Source: Kiritimatiellota bacterium
Lineage (GTDB): Bacteria; Verrucomicrobiota; Kiritimatiellia; JAAZAB01
Direction of reading: 5' to 3'
DNA length: 64,000 nt
NCBI GenBank assembly: GCA_026398415.1
Contig: JAPLSY010000029.1
Coordinates: forward strand, 94,320-158,319
This document shows, in pieces, positions 44,178 to 53,342 of the stretch. Each line of letters starts with the position of its first letter. The first letter of the stretch is position 1. Made by a program: the position numbers and the translations under genes. The notes beneath the pieces were generated by a model, which did not search any database, was not told the origin of the DNA, and saw only the letters and a program-made list of their open reading frames with translations.

Positions 44178-45427
44178 TAATCATCCTGCTTGAGCCGGAC
44201 ATAGTTCCGGAAAGATTTGCCCCGCAGTTCATTCCGCTGAAGATGCTGCTGGGAAAGGGATTTCATCTGCACAACCGCCTCAACCAACGAGGAGGGCAGA
44301 TCCGAAATGTCTATCCGTCGTTCCCGAGACTTTTTCATGGCCTGGGACAGGGTCCGTTCCAGTTCTTCGACGTTGCCCGGCCAGAGATACTGGTCCAGCA
44401 CATCAAACGCTTGGGCCGTCATTTTCCAGGGTCCGGACTTGGCGGGTGCCGCCCGCTGATTGACCCAGCGGTTGATCAGCGGCAACAGGTCAGCCCGCCG
44501 TTCCCTCAGCGGGGGGACAGGAAGCGAAATGGCCGTGAGCGTTTGAATCCATTCAACGCGATGCGGGTCGTCACAGAGTTGAATCACCGGGAGCGCTCGG
44601 CTGGTGGCCATGATGCGGACATCCACTTGATGAACCTGTGCGTCGCCCGGTTGCATGAATTCACGCGTCTTGATCAGGCGGACAACCGGCGGTTGAAGAG
44701 CCGCTGGCAATTCTTCAATGTATTCCAAAACCACCGTGCCGCCTTTGACGGCCTCCAGCGCGCCGGTTTTCCCCGCCGACGAACCCGTCCCCCATAACTG
44801 TGCGTTCAGACCGGCAGCCTTTCCGACCGAGCAATCCACGGAAACAAACGGGCAATCCTTGCGCCGGCTGAGCCCATGCAGAATTTGGGCCACCTGGCGC
44901 TTGCCCGCACCCCGCTCGCCCAAGATCAGGACCGCTTCATCCGTTGGCGCGAGTTGCTCCAGGCGCTGGCAGAGCGCCTGCATTTCCACGCTTTTGATAA
45001 TCAGCGGATTGAACCGCTGGGGCGTGGGCTCGGGTGGATCCAGTTGAATGGCGCCATCCACGATGCGCGGGTAATCCAGGGCACGCCGGACAGTGGCCAT
45101 GAAATCATCGGTCTTGAAGGGCTTGGTGACAAAGTCGAAGGCGCCGGCTTTGATGGCGTCCAGTGCGATATCCAGCGTTGCATAAGCCGTGACCAGAATC
45201 ATGGGGGTTTCCGGACAGGATTCCCGGACAATGCGCAACAAGTGGAGTCCGTCAACGGGTGTCATCCGGATATCGGAAATAATCAGGTCAAAGGGACTTG
45301 ACCGGATCAGGCGTTCCGCTTCTCTCCCATCCGAAACCGGCATCACGTCGTGCTTCCGGCTACGGAGAAACATGTCCATCGCTTTCAGCAAATGGACTTC
45401 ATCGTCAACGAGTAGAATTTTCGCCAT
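44138..45427 (-). CDS. NtrC-like response regulator with degenerate AAA+ domain and no HTH
   Basis: A 429-residue protein: receiver (Asp52 in DLIISDIRMTPVDG, Lys in FDFVTKPFKTDDF) followed by a sigma-54-activator-like AAA+ domain. Key motifs are altered. Walker A reads GERGAGKR at 170-177 rather than GESGTGKE. The GAFTGA loop that contacts sigma-54 is missing (LWGTGSSAGKTGALEAVKGG instead). Walker B reads VVLEYIEEL where LFLDEIGEL is usual. The C-terminus lacks a recognisable Fis-type helix-turn-helix. It therefore probably does not activate sigma-54 promoters and may act by protein binding. ATG 45427 starts the usual receiver N-terminus; a TTG 12 bases upstream is possible. It converges with the kinase/regulator pair. 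Confidence 0.85.
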   Translation of the reverse strand: MAKILLVDDEVHLLKAMDMFLRSRKHDVMPVSDGREAERLIRSSPFDLIISDIRMTPVDGLHLLRIVRESCPETPMILVTAYATLDIALDAIKAGAFDFVTKPFKTDDFMATVRRALDYPRIVDGAIQLDPPEPTPQRFNPLIIKSVEMQALCQRLEQLAPTDEAVLILGERGAGKRQVAQILHGLSRRKDCPFVSVDCSVGKAAGLNAQLWGTGSSAGKTGALEAVKGGTVVLEYIEELPAALQPPVVRLIKTREFMQPGDAQVHQVDVRIMATSRALPVIQLCDDPHRVEWIQTLTAISLPVPPLRERRADLLPLINRWVNQRAAPAKSGPWKMTAQAFDVLDQYLWPGNVEELERTLSQAMKKSRERRIDISDLPSSLVEAVVQMKSLSQQHLQRNELRGKSFRNYVRLKQDDYHPLSGPKAARTS

Positions 45428-45546
45428 GGCGGCAACCAATATTTTCTTATTAGGGCAAAGTCGTTCCGGATCCGTGTCCGTCGGCTGACGGATTACGCGC
45501 GGATTTCGGGCTATACCTTCCGGTCCCTGGCCGAGCTCGGGCAGGC

Positions 45547-47082
45547 TCAGTTCTCCGGATTTTTCTGCGACCGCGATTTGAACAGGCTCTGCCAGCGGGT
45601 CTGCGTTTCGGTTTTAGCGGGAGCAGATGGGCGCACATTCTCGTCTAGGCTACCCTTCAAAGCTTGCAGCCGCCCGTGCCCTTCCTGGGCCCGTCCATCG
45701 CCACCGAACCGTTGTTCAAACAGTTCGTAAGCCTGGATCGCCTGGTTGGTCAAGCTGAGATTATGGTCATACAGCTGGGCCAGCATCCACAATGCTTCGG
45801 GCCGGTTGGGGCGGCTCTGGTCCGCCTTTTTCAACGAAATCAACGCCGTATCGAACTCGTTTTTATCCACAGCCACCCGGGCCAAAGCCAGGTGCGCCTC
45901 GTACCAGGTATTGCTTAACTCTGCGGCCTGCTTCAAATGGGCCAGGGCTTCATCCAGCTGGTCGCGCTCGACCCAATATAGACCCACTTCATAATGGGCG
46001 CGGGCATTCTGTGCGCAGAGTCCGTTGGCTTCCCGCGCGGCCTGATCCCGCACCGAAGGCTTGCCCACGCGTTCGGCTTCGCGCGCCGCAAGCAGATAAT
46101 TATTGATGGCCGCTTCAAGGCGGCCCTGCTGTTCCAGCTTCCGGGCAACCCGTAATAATTCTTCGCAGGACGGGGAGGCCGAAACAAGCGGGACCTTGGC
46201 CGCGACAAGGGGCGCCGCCGGCTTTTGTTGCCCGTTTTTATCGGCGGTCACGGGCATAGGCAAAACGGAAGCGACGGGTACGTCGGTGACCGGCAGCCCA
46301 GCGAAGGGAGTTTCCTCGGCGGCTGACGACAGCTTGTTAATATCATGGAGTACCTGGGTGGCTTTTTCAGCACCCTCCCCTTTCGGGGCCAGACGCAGAT
46401 AATCCTTGAACAACGGCGCCGCCTGACTGTCGCTTTTAAGCCAGAGGTGATTTACCATGGCCAGATTATAAAGCGCCGGGGCGTAACCGGCATCATGCTC
46501 CAGCGCTTCCTGCAGGCAGGAAATGGCCTGCACCACGTTGGTGACCTTAAGTTCCAGGAGCGCCATGGCGGTCAGGATGCGGGGTTCGCGGGGCGCGCGC
46601 TGACGTGCATCGTTCAGGGCCTTGCGGGCATTATCCCATCGCTGATTCCGGTAGAAAATCCAGCCAAGATATTCGAGCGCGCGCGTACCGGAAGCATCCA
46701 ACTGCGCCGCCTTCTCAAAGCAGGCCACCGCTTGAGCTTCACGCCCGGATTCAACCATAATGACACCGGTGTTATAGACCGGTTCTGCGAATTTAGGATC
46801 CTGTCGGGCGCTCAACTCAAAAGCACCCAAGGCATTTTCCGGCTGGCCGATGCGGTAATAAGCAAGACCCAGGCCATTATAAATGGCGGCCATGGGCGCA
46901 TTTGTGCCGCCGAGCTTGGCGCTCTTCTGCAACAGGCGGATACTCTGAGTGTAATGCCCCCGCTTGAGCGCCTGCGCGCCTTGCCGGCAGGCTTTCCGGG
47001 CCGGGTTCTCCCCACAGCCGGCGAACAGCAGTGCGGCGCATAACGCCACGGCCAATCCTCGTCCGAGCTTGCCGCCTGCCAT
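45547..47082 (-). CDS. TPR-repeat lipoprotein
   Basis: A 511-residue predicted lipoprotein. ATG 47082 follows GGGAGG at a good distance. The signal MAGGKLGRGLAVALCAALLF ends in a lipobox with Cys23 (FAGC). The body has about eight TPR units, in two blocks separated by a Pro/Ala-rich linker near residues 235-280. Examples are AAIYNGLGLAYYRIGQPENA, EPVYNTGVIMVESGREAQAV, RALEYLGWIFYRNQRWDNA and ALYNLAMVNHLWLKSDSQAA. TPR lipoproteins serve as scaffolds for envelope complexes; no specific partner can be named. It lies downstream of rpmE's divergent promoter region. Confidence 0.82.
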   Translation of the reverse strand: MAGGKLGRGLAVALCAALLFAGCGENPARKACRQGAQALKRGHYTQSIRLLQKSAKLGGTNAPMAAIYNGLGLAYYRIGQPENALGAFELSARQDPKFAEPVYNTGVIMVESGREAQAVACFEKAAQLDASGTRALEYLGWIFYRNQRWDNARKALNDARQRAPREPRILTAMALLELKVTNVVQAISCLQEALEHDAGYAPALYNLAMVNHLWLKSDSQAAPLFKDYLRLAPKGEGAEKATQVLHDINKLSSAAEETPFAGLPVTDVPVASVLPMPVTADKNGQQKPAAPLVAAKVPLVSASPSCEELLRVARKLEQQGRLEAAINNYLLAAREAERVGKPSVRDQAAREANGLCAQNARAHYEVGLYWVERDQLDEALAHLKQAAELSNTWYEAHLALARVAVDKNEFDTALISLKKADQSRPNRPEALWMLAQLYDHNLSLTNQAIQAYELFEQRFGGDGRAQEGHGRLQALKGSLDENVRPSAPAKTETQTRWQSLFKSRSQKNPEN

Positions 47083-47315
47083 AATCTTTCCTCCCAAGAG
47101 CTCATTGCTGGTGGTAAATGGAATTTGTTTACCAGAAACGCTCCGATTTTACAATGCCCATTCTAAGCCCGTTTTGGGACCAGCCGTAATGCGCATCAGG
47201 GCTCGTGTTTTTTTTACAGAAAGTGCTTGCATTCAGGGTAACGCTGTGATTAGGTATGCCGTTTTTGGCAATGGTTACCCTTGCGCTTGAAGCCAGGACT
47301 GGAGAAGATGAGGGA

Positions 47316-47522
47316 ATGAAAGAAAAAATCCATCCGAAATATCAAGACAGCACGATTACATGCATTTGCGGGAACGTGGTTCATACCCGTTCGACCGTGA
47401 AGGAAATGCAGGTCAACACTTGTTCCGCCTGCCATCCCTTCTATACAGGCACAGCCAAATATGTGGATGCGGCCGGGCGGGTGGAGCAGTTCAAAAAGCG
47501 CTACGGCAAGAGCAAGAAATAG
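47316..47522 (+). CDS. rpmE: 50S ribosomal protein L31
   Basis: L31, 68 residues, binds at the central protuberance between subunits. It begins MKEKIHPKYQDSTITCICGN and has CSACHPFYTGTAKYVDAAGR. The cysteines in TCICGN and CSACH show the zinc-binding (C+) type. ATG 47316 gives the standard start; the frame is open upstream without a better one. It is followed by an intrinsic terminator, so it is likely a single-gene transcript. Confidence 0.95.
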   Translation: MKEKIHPKYQDSTITCICGNVVHTRSTVKEMQVNTCSACHPFYTGTAKYVDAAGRVEQFKKRYGKSKK

Positions 47523-47537
47523 TGGAATAACGTTAAC

Positions 47538-47576
47538 AGGGCCAGGATTCGGTGTGTTCACCGCCTGGCCCTTTTT
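47538..47576 (+). terminator. Intrinsic terminator after rpmE
   Basis: AGGGCCAGG (47538-47546) pairs with CCTGGCCCT (47564-47572), with an inner CGGTG/CACCG stem, followed by TTTTT. It lies between rpmE and prfA. Confidence 0.88.
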
Positions 47577-47645
47577 GCGCCCATCCGGTGTTCTTAAAGT
47601 CTCTTTGTTCAATCCGCAATCGAAAATCCGAAATCAACAATTCCC

Positions 47646-48743
47646 ATGGACATCGCCCCTGCATTCCTCGAAGCCCTGACCGCCCAAGTCGCCGAACGCG
47701 AGGCGCAATTGGCCGCGGCCGCCGCCGAGAACCCGCGAAAATTACGCGATCTGCTGAAATCCCACGCCCGGCTGAAAAAAATACTGGCACAGGCCAACAC
47801 CCTGGCGCGCCTGCAGAAGGATATCCGCGAACACCAGGAATTGATTGCGCTGGACAGTACCGACCCCGAGCTTAAGGCCCTGGCGAAAGAGGAACTCGCC
47901 AAGGCCGAAATAGCCCGGCCGGAAGCCGAACGGATTCTGCTGATCGAACTCCAGCCGCCCAATCCCAATGACGAGCGCAACGCGATCATGGAAATCCGCG
48001 CCGGCACGGGCGGCGACGAAGCCGCGCTCTTTGCCGGGGACCTGGCGCGCATGTATATGCGCTATGCGGAAAATAACGGTTGGAAAACCGAACTCATCGA
48101 CGCCAGTCCTTCCGGGGTCGGCGGGTACAAGGAAATTGTATTTTCAATCCAGGGCGAGAACGTATTCCGCGCCATGCAGTTCGAAGGCGGCACCCACCGC
48201 GTCCAGCGTGTGCCCGTCACGGAAGGGTCCGGCCGCATTCACACGTCCACCGCCACAGTGGCCGTTCTGCCCGAGGCCGAGGACGTGGATGAGCTTGAGA
48301 TCAAGCCGGAAGACCTGCGCGTTGACGTGTATCGCGCTTCCGGCGCTGGCGGCCAGCACGTCAACAAAACCGATTCCGCCGTGCGCATCACCCACCTGCC
48401 CACCGGCCTGGTGGTGGCCAGCCAGGAGGAGCGCTCCCAGCATAAGAACCGGGCCAAGGTCATGCGCGTTCTGCGCTCGCACCTGCTGGAACTGAAGCGG
48501 CGGGAAGCAGAAGACCAGGCGGGCGAATCCCGTCGCTCACAGATCGGCAGTGGGGACCGCAGTGAACGCATTCGCACCTACAATTTCCCGCAAAACCGCC
48601 TTACCGATCACCGCATTCATTTCACCACGCATAACCTGGAAAAGGTCATGGAAGGCGAGTTAGCCGCCCTGTTGCTGGCGCTTTACGAACACAACCACGC
48701 TGCCCAAACCACCCTTTCATTGGACCAGTTGCTGGAAATGTAG
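47646..48743 (+). CDS. prfA: Peptide chain release factor 1
   Basis: RF1 reads UAA and UAG. The protein has 365 residues. It contains the PxT codon-recognition tripeptide as PVT in [17 protein letters not shown], and the universal GGQ in [19 protein letters not shown]. Other landmarks are [19 protein letters not shown] and [17 protein letters not shown]. It is followed after 25 bases by prmC, which methylates the GGQ glutamine; this prfA-prmC order is common in bacteria. Confidence 0.97.
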   Translation: MDIAPAFLEALTAQVAEREAQLAAAAAENPRKLRDLLKSHARLKKILAQANTLARLQKDIREHQELIALDSTDPELKALAKEELAKAEIARPEAERILLIELQPPNPNDERNAIMEIRAGTGGDEAALFAGDLARMYMRYAENNGWKTELIDASPSGVGGYKEIVFSIQGENVFRAMQFEGGTHRVQRVPVTEGSGRIHTSTATVAVLPEAEDVDELEIKPEDLRVDVYRASGAGGQHVNKTDSAVRITHLPTGLVVASQEERSQHKNRAKVMRVLRSHLLELKRREAEDQAGESRRSQIGSGDRSERIRTYNFPQNRLTDHRIHFTTHNLEKVMEGELAALLLALYEHNHAAQTTLSLDQLLEM

Positions 48744-48768
48744 GTCCTTAAAATTAAGGTAGATCGAC

Positions 48769-49683
48769 ATGCCTGCTCTCGGCGCCACGTTCGAAAGCAT
48801 TATTGCCCGCGTTCAGGCAACCATGCCGGACGAAGCGCGGCTGAAATGCGAATGGCTGACAAGTCACATTCTAGGTTGTTCCCGGCTGGAGCTATCGGCG
48901 CGCAAAGACCAAAGCCTCTCCGCATCCCAGGTTCGACAGATTGAAGCGGGCGCCGCACGCCTGGCCGCGGGCGAACCCCTGCAATACATCCTGGGCGAGG
49001 CGGAATTTATGGGCCGCGTGTTTATTTGCGACCGCCGGGCCTTGATACCACGGCCGGAAACGGAGCAACTAACAGCTTGGATGCTGGAAGAAACGTCGCT
49101 ATGGCAAAACAAAGCGCCGATCATCGCGGACGTGGGCGCCGGCGGTGGGTGTATTGTTATTTCGCTGGCGCTGGAACGCCCGCAGGGCCGTTACATAGCC
49201 ACCGACACCAGCGCAGCGGCCTTGGCACTGGCGCGGGAAAATGCGGCGCGGCACGGGGTCGAGCCGCGCATCCGTTTCGTTGCTTGTGATCTTTTGTCGG
49301 CCGCAGCACCTATAACAACATTCCAACATTCTGCAGAATGTTGGAATGTTGTAACGGCGGATTCAACGACCTTGGCAAGCCTGGATGCCGTGGTGTCCAA
49401 TCCACCCTATGTGCGCGCGGCGGACTGGGCGCACCTAGATCAGGGTGTGCGCGATTTTGAGCCCCGCGCCGCGCTGGATGGCGGCCCTGACGGTTTGGCG
49501 ATCATCCGGCGGCTCATGGCGCAATCTTTTCGGGCGCTCAAGCCCGGCGGGGTGTTCTTCCTGGAAATCGGCGAAGACCAGGGAACGGCCGTCATGGAGC
49601 TGGCGCGCGCGGCCGGATTCCGTGAAAGCCAAATGCGGCCGGACTTGGCCGGCAAAGACCGGATGGTGCGGGCGGTGAAATGA
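48769..49683 (+). CDS. prmC: Peptide chain release factor N(5)-glutamine methyltransferase
   Basis: PrmC methylates the GGQ glutamine of release factors. The protein has 304 residues. Landmarks are the N-terminal helical domain ending in AAGEPLQYILGEAEFMGRVF, then RRALIPRPETEQL, the SAM motif IADVGAGGGCIVISLALE, and the catalytic NPPY in LDAVVSNPPYVRAADW. Between the SAM domain strand FVACDLL and LDAVV there is an extra stretch of about 20 residues (TTFQHSAECWNVVTAD), encoded by a 38-bp perfect palindrome (49315-49352). This stretch lies on a surface turn between motifs, so the enzyme may still work. Confidence 0.95.
   Translation: MPALGATFESIIARVQATMPDEARLKCEWLTSHILGCSRLELSARKDQSLSASQVRQIEAGAARLAAGEPLQYILGEAEFMGRVFICDRRALIPRPETEQLTAWMLEETSLWQNKAPIIADVGAGGGCIVISLALERPQGRYIATDTSAAALALARENAARHGVEPRIRFVACDLLSAAAPITTFQHSAECWNVVTADSTTLASLDAVVSNPPYVRAADWAHLDQGVRDFEPRAALDGGPDGLAIIRRLMAQSFRALKPGGVFFLEIGEDQGTAVMELARAAGFRESQMRPDLAGKDRMVRAVK
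49315..49352. repeat. 38-bp perfect palindrome inserted in frame in prmC
   Basis: The left arm ACAACATTCCAACATTCTG (49315-49333) is followed directly by its exact reverse complement. The arms show the same 7-base periodicity (ACATTCC, AACATTC) as the intergenic heptamer spacers. It encodes residues not expected in PrmC. Confidence 0.92.
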
Positions 49684-49782
49684 AACATGGAGGGCGCAAG
49701 GCAAAAACTTGGGCGAGAACCATTCTAACCAGGCAACCGGACAAAAACGATCTGCATTTCTTTTGGAATGTAATCAAGCGCA

Positions 49783-51171
49783 ATGGAAATTACTCTTGAA
49801 AAACCAATCATGAAAAAACAAGCCGTATCCGCCAATAAGGGGGCGTCGAACAATATCTGGAGTTTCGTCAAGGAAGACTTTGACGAAAAGCTGCCGCGGC
49901 GGACAGCCGTGTTCATTAAGGAAGAAGATTATTCGCTTACGTTCGCGTATCCGGCCAATTTTGGCAGCTTTGGATGGAACCTGGATAACCGGGAAGAAAC
50001 CACTTATGACGAATCGCCGATCGTTACCCTGGCCTTCGGCGATTACTCGTTTCCCGATCTGACCGGTAAAAAACCGGCCCGCAACACTTTTTACTTTAAT
50101 AAAATGGAATATTTCCCCTCCCTGGTCAGGCGCGAGGTGATTTTTTCTAATTTCGGCCTGGAGGTTCAGGAAACCTTCTGCCAGAGCCCGCAGGGCGGTT
50201 TTTGCTGGCATCTGGACCTGACCCGTAAAGATTTTCCCCACAATGAACTGAACAAGAAACTCTATGCGGTGGTAACCTTCGATACGGACGGGGCGCGCTT
50301 AAAGCATCGTACCTCGGCCAGGATACTGGAGCTTCAGGTCCGCGATAAAAAGTTCTATCTGGTCTCCGAATTCTCCCGTTACGGTTTTTACAAACACTTC
50401 GATGATTTCCTAACCGATTTAAGTCAGAACCGGCTTTCAAACAAGGCTGCGACTGGGAAATATCTGATCCTGGAATATGCCGTCCGTTTGAAAGACATGG
50501 AAATGAAAAAAGCCGTTCGATTCGGCATGAGTTTTCAATCGCGGTCCAATGCGGTGGCGGCTTTTACCGCTACCGGCATGGCGGACAAGATCCGGGACAA
50601 ATGGAATCGATGGTTTTCCACGTTGCCAACGAAAAAGTTTTTATCGTCCCGGGATAAAAAGGCGTATTATAAATGCTGGTGGGTGGTTAGGCTGAACTAT
50701 TTAAAGCATACCCGCTGGGGCAAGGTCGTGCTGGAGGCATTTCCGGTCTACCGGGGTTTCTGGCAGTGGAGTATCCCGGCGGCGGAATGGCACAGCCGGT
50801 ATAATCCGGAAATCGGGCCGGCATTCTTGAAAAAGCTGATGGACCTGTTTTTGGAATACCAGCGCCCAGACGGGTATGTGACCCACGCGATCTATCTGGA
50901 TGAGAAGGTGCCCGGCGAGCGATGGGAAAAATCGAACATCATTCAGACCCCGCATCTGCCCTGGGTGGCCCTGCGGTATTTTAACGTGACGCAGGATGTA
51001 AAAAGCTTGAAATCCTGGTATCCCCGGCTGGTTAAATATTATCATTATATCAACGATTCGCGGGATAAAAATTATTCAATCTCCATCTCTGGGCGATCCT
51101 GGCCTCGTTCGATACCGGGCTGGATACTACCCCCGCGTTTCAAAAAGTCACCTACGGCGAAAACGGGGTGA
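49783..51171 (+). pseudogene. GH63-like glycosidase, N-terminal part of a frameshifted gene
   Basis: The reading frame from 49783 encodes a GH63-like protein related to the gene at 1495: an N-terminal beta domain, then the barrel start WKCWWVVRLNYLKH-like, PVYRGFWQWSIPAAEWHSRY and WVALRYFNVTQDVKSL. At the A-run 51067-51071 the correct frame shifts by one base; after it this frame reads nonsense and ends at 51171. The other frame resumes NLFNLHLWAILASFDTG, with the GLDTTP catalytic-acid loop. Adding one base to the run would restore about 676 residues. It may be a true mutation or a sequencing error in a homopolymer. The start at 49783 is tentative; ATG 49810 is an alternative. Confidence 0.7.
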
Positions 51172-51812
51172 AGGAAACATTCTGCTACCCGGTCATTTTC
51201 GCTGCCGAGCGGTGCCGGTATGAGCAGGCCATGGCCCGGATGTCGAAAATTCTGGGTAAGGGCGAGGAAGCGTTCTGGCTGGCCGAGTCCCGGCTGACGC
51301 TTCAGGCCATGAACCGGGTTCTGTGGGACAAAAAAAAGAAATGGTACGGCGTGGTTCATGCGGATCGAACGCTCGATACCCGGGTGGGCGTGGATGGATT
51401 GTTTCCGTTCGCCTACCGGTTGGCGGATAAGAACCTTGCCGGGCAGGCACGTTCCAATTTCAAAAAGCTGATCGGACCTTATGGAATTTATACCATTGCC
51501 CCCGGCGAGCCGGGATTTTACGAGGAGACGTATTGGCGGGGTCCCGCCTGGCCCAAGTCGTGCTCCGTGGCCCTGGCTGCGGCCAAATACCACTATCCCG
51601 ACTTGGCGGAACGTGTGAAAAACGGACTGGTGGAATTTATCCTGAAATATCCCAGCGTCTGGGAGTGTATGAACGTCGCGACCGGGAAGATCGCCCGCGG
51701 CGACGTGGGGTTGATGGCCACGCCGGTCATTTCTTCCAATGTCGGGGCCGGCGAGGCGATGGGCGCGCTGCTGACGTATTACGGAACCGACATGTTTTCG
51801 ATGGACAAATAA
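51069..51812 (+). pseudogene. GH63-like glycosidase, C-terminal part of the frameshifted gene
   Basis: This frame, open from 51069, continues the barrel: LASFDTGLDTTPAFQ, CYPVIFAAERCRYEQAMARM, WYGVVHADRTLDTRVGVDGL, FPFAYRLADKNLAGQAR, YEETYWRGPAWPKSCSVALA and ATPVISSNVGAGEAMGALL. These fit the second half of a GH63-like (alpha/alpha)6 barrel. An ATG at 51168 could start a fragment, but it would lack the catalytic loop. The stop at 51812 is followed by the rpsP upstream region. Confidence 0.7.
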
Positions 51813-51861
51813 ATACCGAACCTTCCAACCGTAACAAATAATTGTCCACATACACCCAGCT

Positions 51862-51960
51862 ATGGAAGTAAAATATTACTGCTTGAACCGATCGGGCGAA
51901 TCGTGTAAGAACAATTTGTTTATTAACCGAAGCGAGTGGGAGGACAATAATGTCAGTTAA
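51862..51960 (+). CDS. Possible 32-residue leader ORF overlapping rpsP
   Basis: A short frame from ATG 51862 begins MEVKYYCLNRSGESCKNN and ends with a TAA 11 bases inside rpsP. It contains two Cys and many polar residues. No ribosome site is visible upstream. It could be a leader peptide coupled to rpsP translation or a chance frame; I favour chance slightly. Confidence 0.25.
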   Translation: MEVKYYCLNRSGESCKNNLFINRSEWEDNNVS

Positions 51961-52249
51961 AATCAGATGCCGAAAGACAGGGGCCAATAACGACCCGTGT
52001 TTCCGAATTGTGGCCACCGACAGCCGCTCGCCTCGCGATGGAAAGTACCTGGAAATTCTGGGCTGGTACGACCCCAAAAAGGCCAAGGCCAACTTCCATC
52101 TCAAACTGGAGCGCATTGCGGCCTGGAAAAGCAAGGGCGCCATCCTTTCGGAAACGGTCCGCAGTCTGGTCAAAAAAGCCAAAACCGTTCCCATGGCCGC
52201 GTCCGTCTCCAAGATAACCGCTGAACCGAAGAACGTTGCCACGACCTGA
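51950..52249 (+). CDS. rpsP: 30S ribosomal protein S16
   Basis: S16, 99 residues, is a small-subunit assembly protein. It starts SVKIRCRKTGANNDPCFRIV and continues ATDSRSPRDGKYLEILGWYD, the family signature. ATG 51950 follows GGAGGACAATA. It heads rpsP-khpA-trmD, the usual bacterial order, and a possible promoter TTGAAC - 17 bases - TAAGAA lies at about 51882-51910. Confidence 0.95.
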   Translation: MSVKIRCRKTGANNDPCFRIVATDSRSPRDGKYLEILGWYDPKKAKANFHLKLERIAAWKSKGAILSETVRSLVKKAKTVPMAASVSKITAEPKNVATT

Positions 52250-52254
52250 CGAGC

Positions 52255-52485
52255 ATGAAAGCGTTTATCGAACATACCCTGCAGGCACTGGTTAATCATC
52301 CCGAACAAGTCGTCGTGGCTGAAATCCTTGGCCGGCAAACGATCATCCTGGAAGTCCGCTGTCATCCCGAAGATATGGGTCGTATCATCGGCAAGAACGG
52401 CAAGACCATCAGCGCCCTCCGGGTCCTGCTGACCAGTTTGGCCGCCAAGCAGAAACGCAAAGCCGTCCTTGAAGTCGCCGAGTGA
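52255..52485 (+). CDS. khpA: KH-domain RNA-binding protein KhpA
   Basis: KhpA, 76 residues, is a single-KH RNA-binding protein (YlqC) that acts with KhpB/Jag in several bacteria. It contains the KH core DMGRIIGKNGKTISALRVLL with the GxxG loop (GKNG). It begins five bases after rpsP and its TGA is immediately before trmD. The position between rpsP and trmD is the standard location. Confidence 0.93.
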   Translation: MKAFIEHTLQALVNHPEQVVVAEILGRQTIILEVRCHPEDMGRIIGKNGKTISALRVLLTSLAAKQKRKAVLEVAE

Positions 52486-52490
52486 TTCCA

Positions 52491-53171
52491 ATGGGGGATC
52501 TGCTCCACATTGACATCATCACGATCTTCCCGCGCATGGCGCGGGGATTCCTCGATGAAAGCATCATGAAGCGCGCGTCCCAGCAGGCCGCCGTTGCCTT
52601 CCGGGTTATTAACCTGCGCGATTTTACCAGCGACCGCCATCAGACCGTGGACGACCGTCCCTATGGCGGCGGACCGGGTATGATTCTAAAGGCGGAACCG
52701 TTCTTCAAGGCGGTGGAATCGGCGCGCACGCCCGGCGCGCGGGTTATTCTCATGTCCCCCCAGGGACGTCCTTTTCGCCAGGACCTGGCCGCCGAACTCG
52801 CCCTTGAGCGGCACCTGATCTTTCTCTGCGGACACTACGAAGGCGTGGATGAGCGTGTCAGCCAAGCGTTGGTGACTGACGAAATTTCGATCGGCGATTA
52901 CATCCTGACCAACGGAACGCTGGCCGCCACGGTGGTGATTGATGCCGTCGTGCGGCTCCTGCCGAACGTATTGGGCGCCGAGGACGCCACCGAGGAAGAA
53001 TCGTTTAACGACAGCCGACTGGAATACCCGCAATACACGCGCCCGGAAATCTTCCGGGACCTGCGCGTGCCGGACATCCTGCTGACCGGTGACCATGCGG
53101 CCATCGCGCGCTGGCGGGAGGAGCAGTCCCATCAGCGGACGGCCGCGCGCCGCCCGGACCTGTTGACCTGA
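52491..53171 (+). CDS. trmD: tRNA (guanine-N1)-methyltransferase
   Basis: TrmD methylates G37 of tRNAs, using SAM in a knotted SPOUT fold. The protein has 226 residues. Landmarks are IDIITIFPRMARGFLDESIM, the knot sequence FLCGHYEGVDERVSQ and SIGDYILTNGTLAATVVIDA, then NDSRLEYPQYTRPEIFRDLR. ATG 52491 is chosen; GTG 52482 overlapping the khpA stop is possible. The stop is followed by a hairpin and a new promoter before rplS. Confidence 0.95.
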   Translation: MGDLLHIDIITIFPRMARGFLDESIMKRASQQAAVAFRVINLRDFTSDRHQTVDDRPYGGGPGMILKAEPFFKAVESARTPGARVILMSPQGRPFRQDLAAELALERHLIFLCGHYEGVDERVSQALVTDEISIGDYILTNGTLAATVVIDAVVRLLPNVLGAEDATEEESFNDSRLEYPQYTRPEIFRDLRVPDILLTGDHAAIARWREEQSHQRTAARRPDLLT

Positions 53172-53184
53172 TGAAGCCGCAGGG

Positions 53185-53249
53185 TGAATGATCCCTTAGA
53201 TCATTCAGGTTGAAAAAAGGCTTGACGGCGCGGTGCAGACACCTACAAT
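53185..53249 (+). promoter_or_regulatory. Hairpin and candidate promoter upstream of rplS
   Basis: TGAATGATC (53185-53193) and GATCATTCA (53199-53207) form a 9-bp stem with no T-run after it, so it is not a classical terminator. Then TTGACG (53222-53227), 16 bases and TACAAT (53244-53249) form a good sigma-70 promoter, giving rplS a leader of about 87 bases. Confidence 0.6.
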
Positions 53250-53342
53250 CTCGTAATCAGCAAAGGGACGGAAAAGGGGTTGCCCCGCCCAAGCCGCATC
53301 GTCGGCCCGGGCGGCCAACGCGTAAGACATCAGGGACATATT

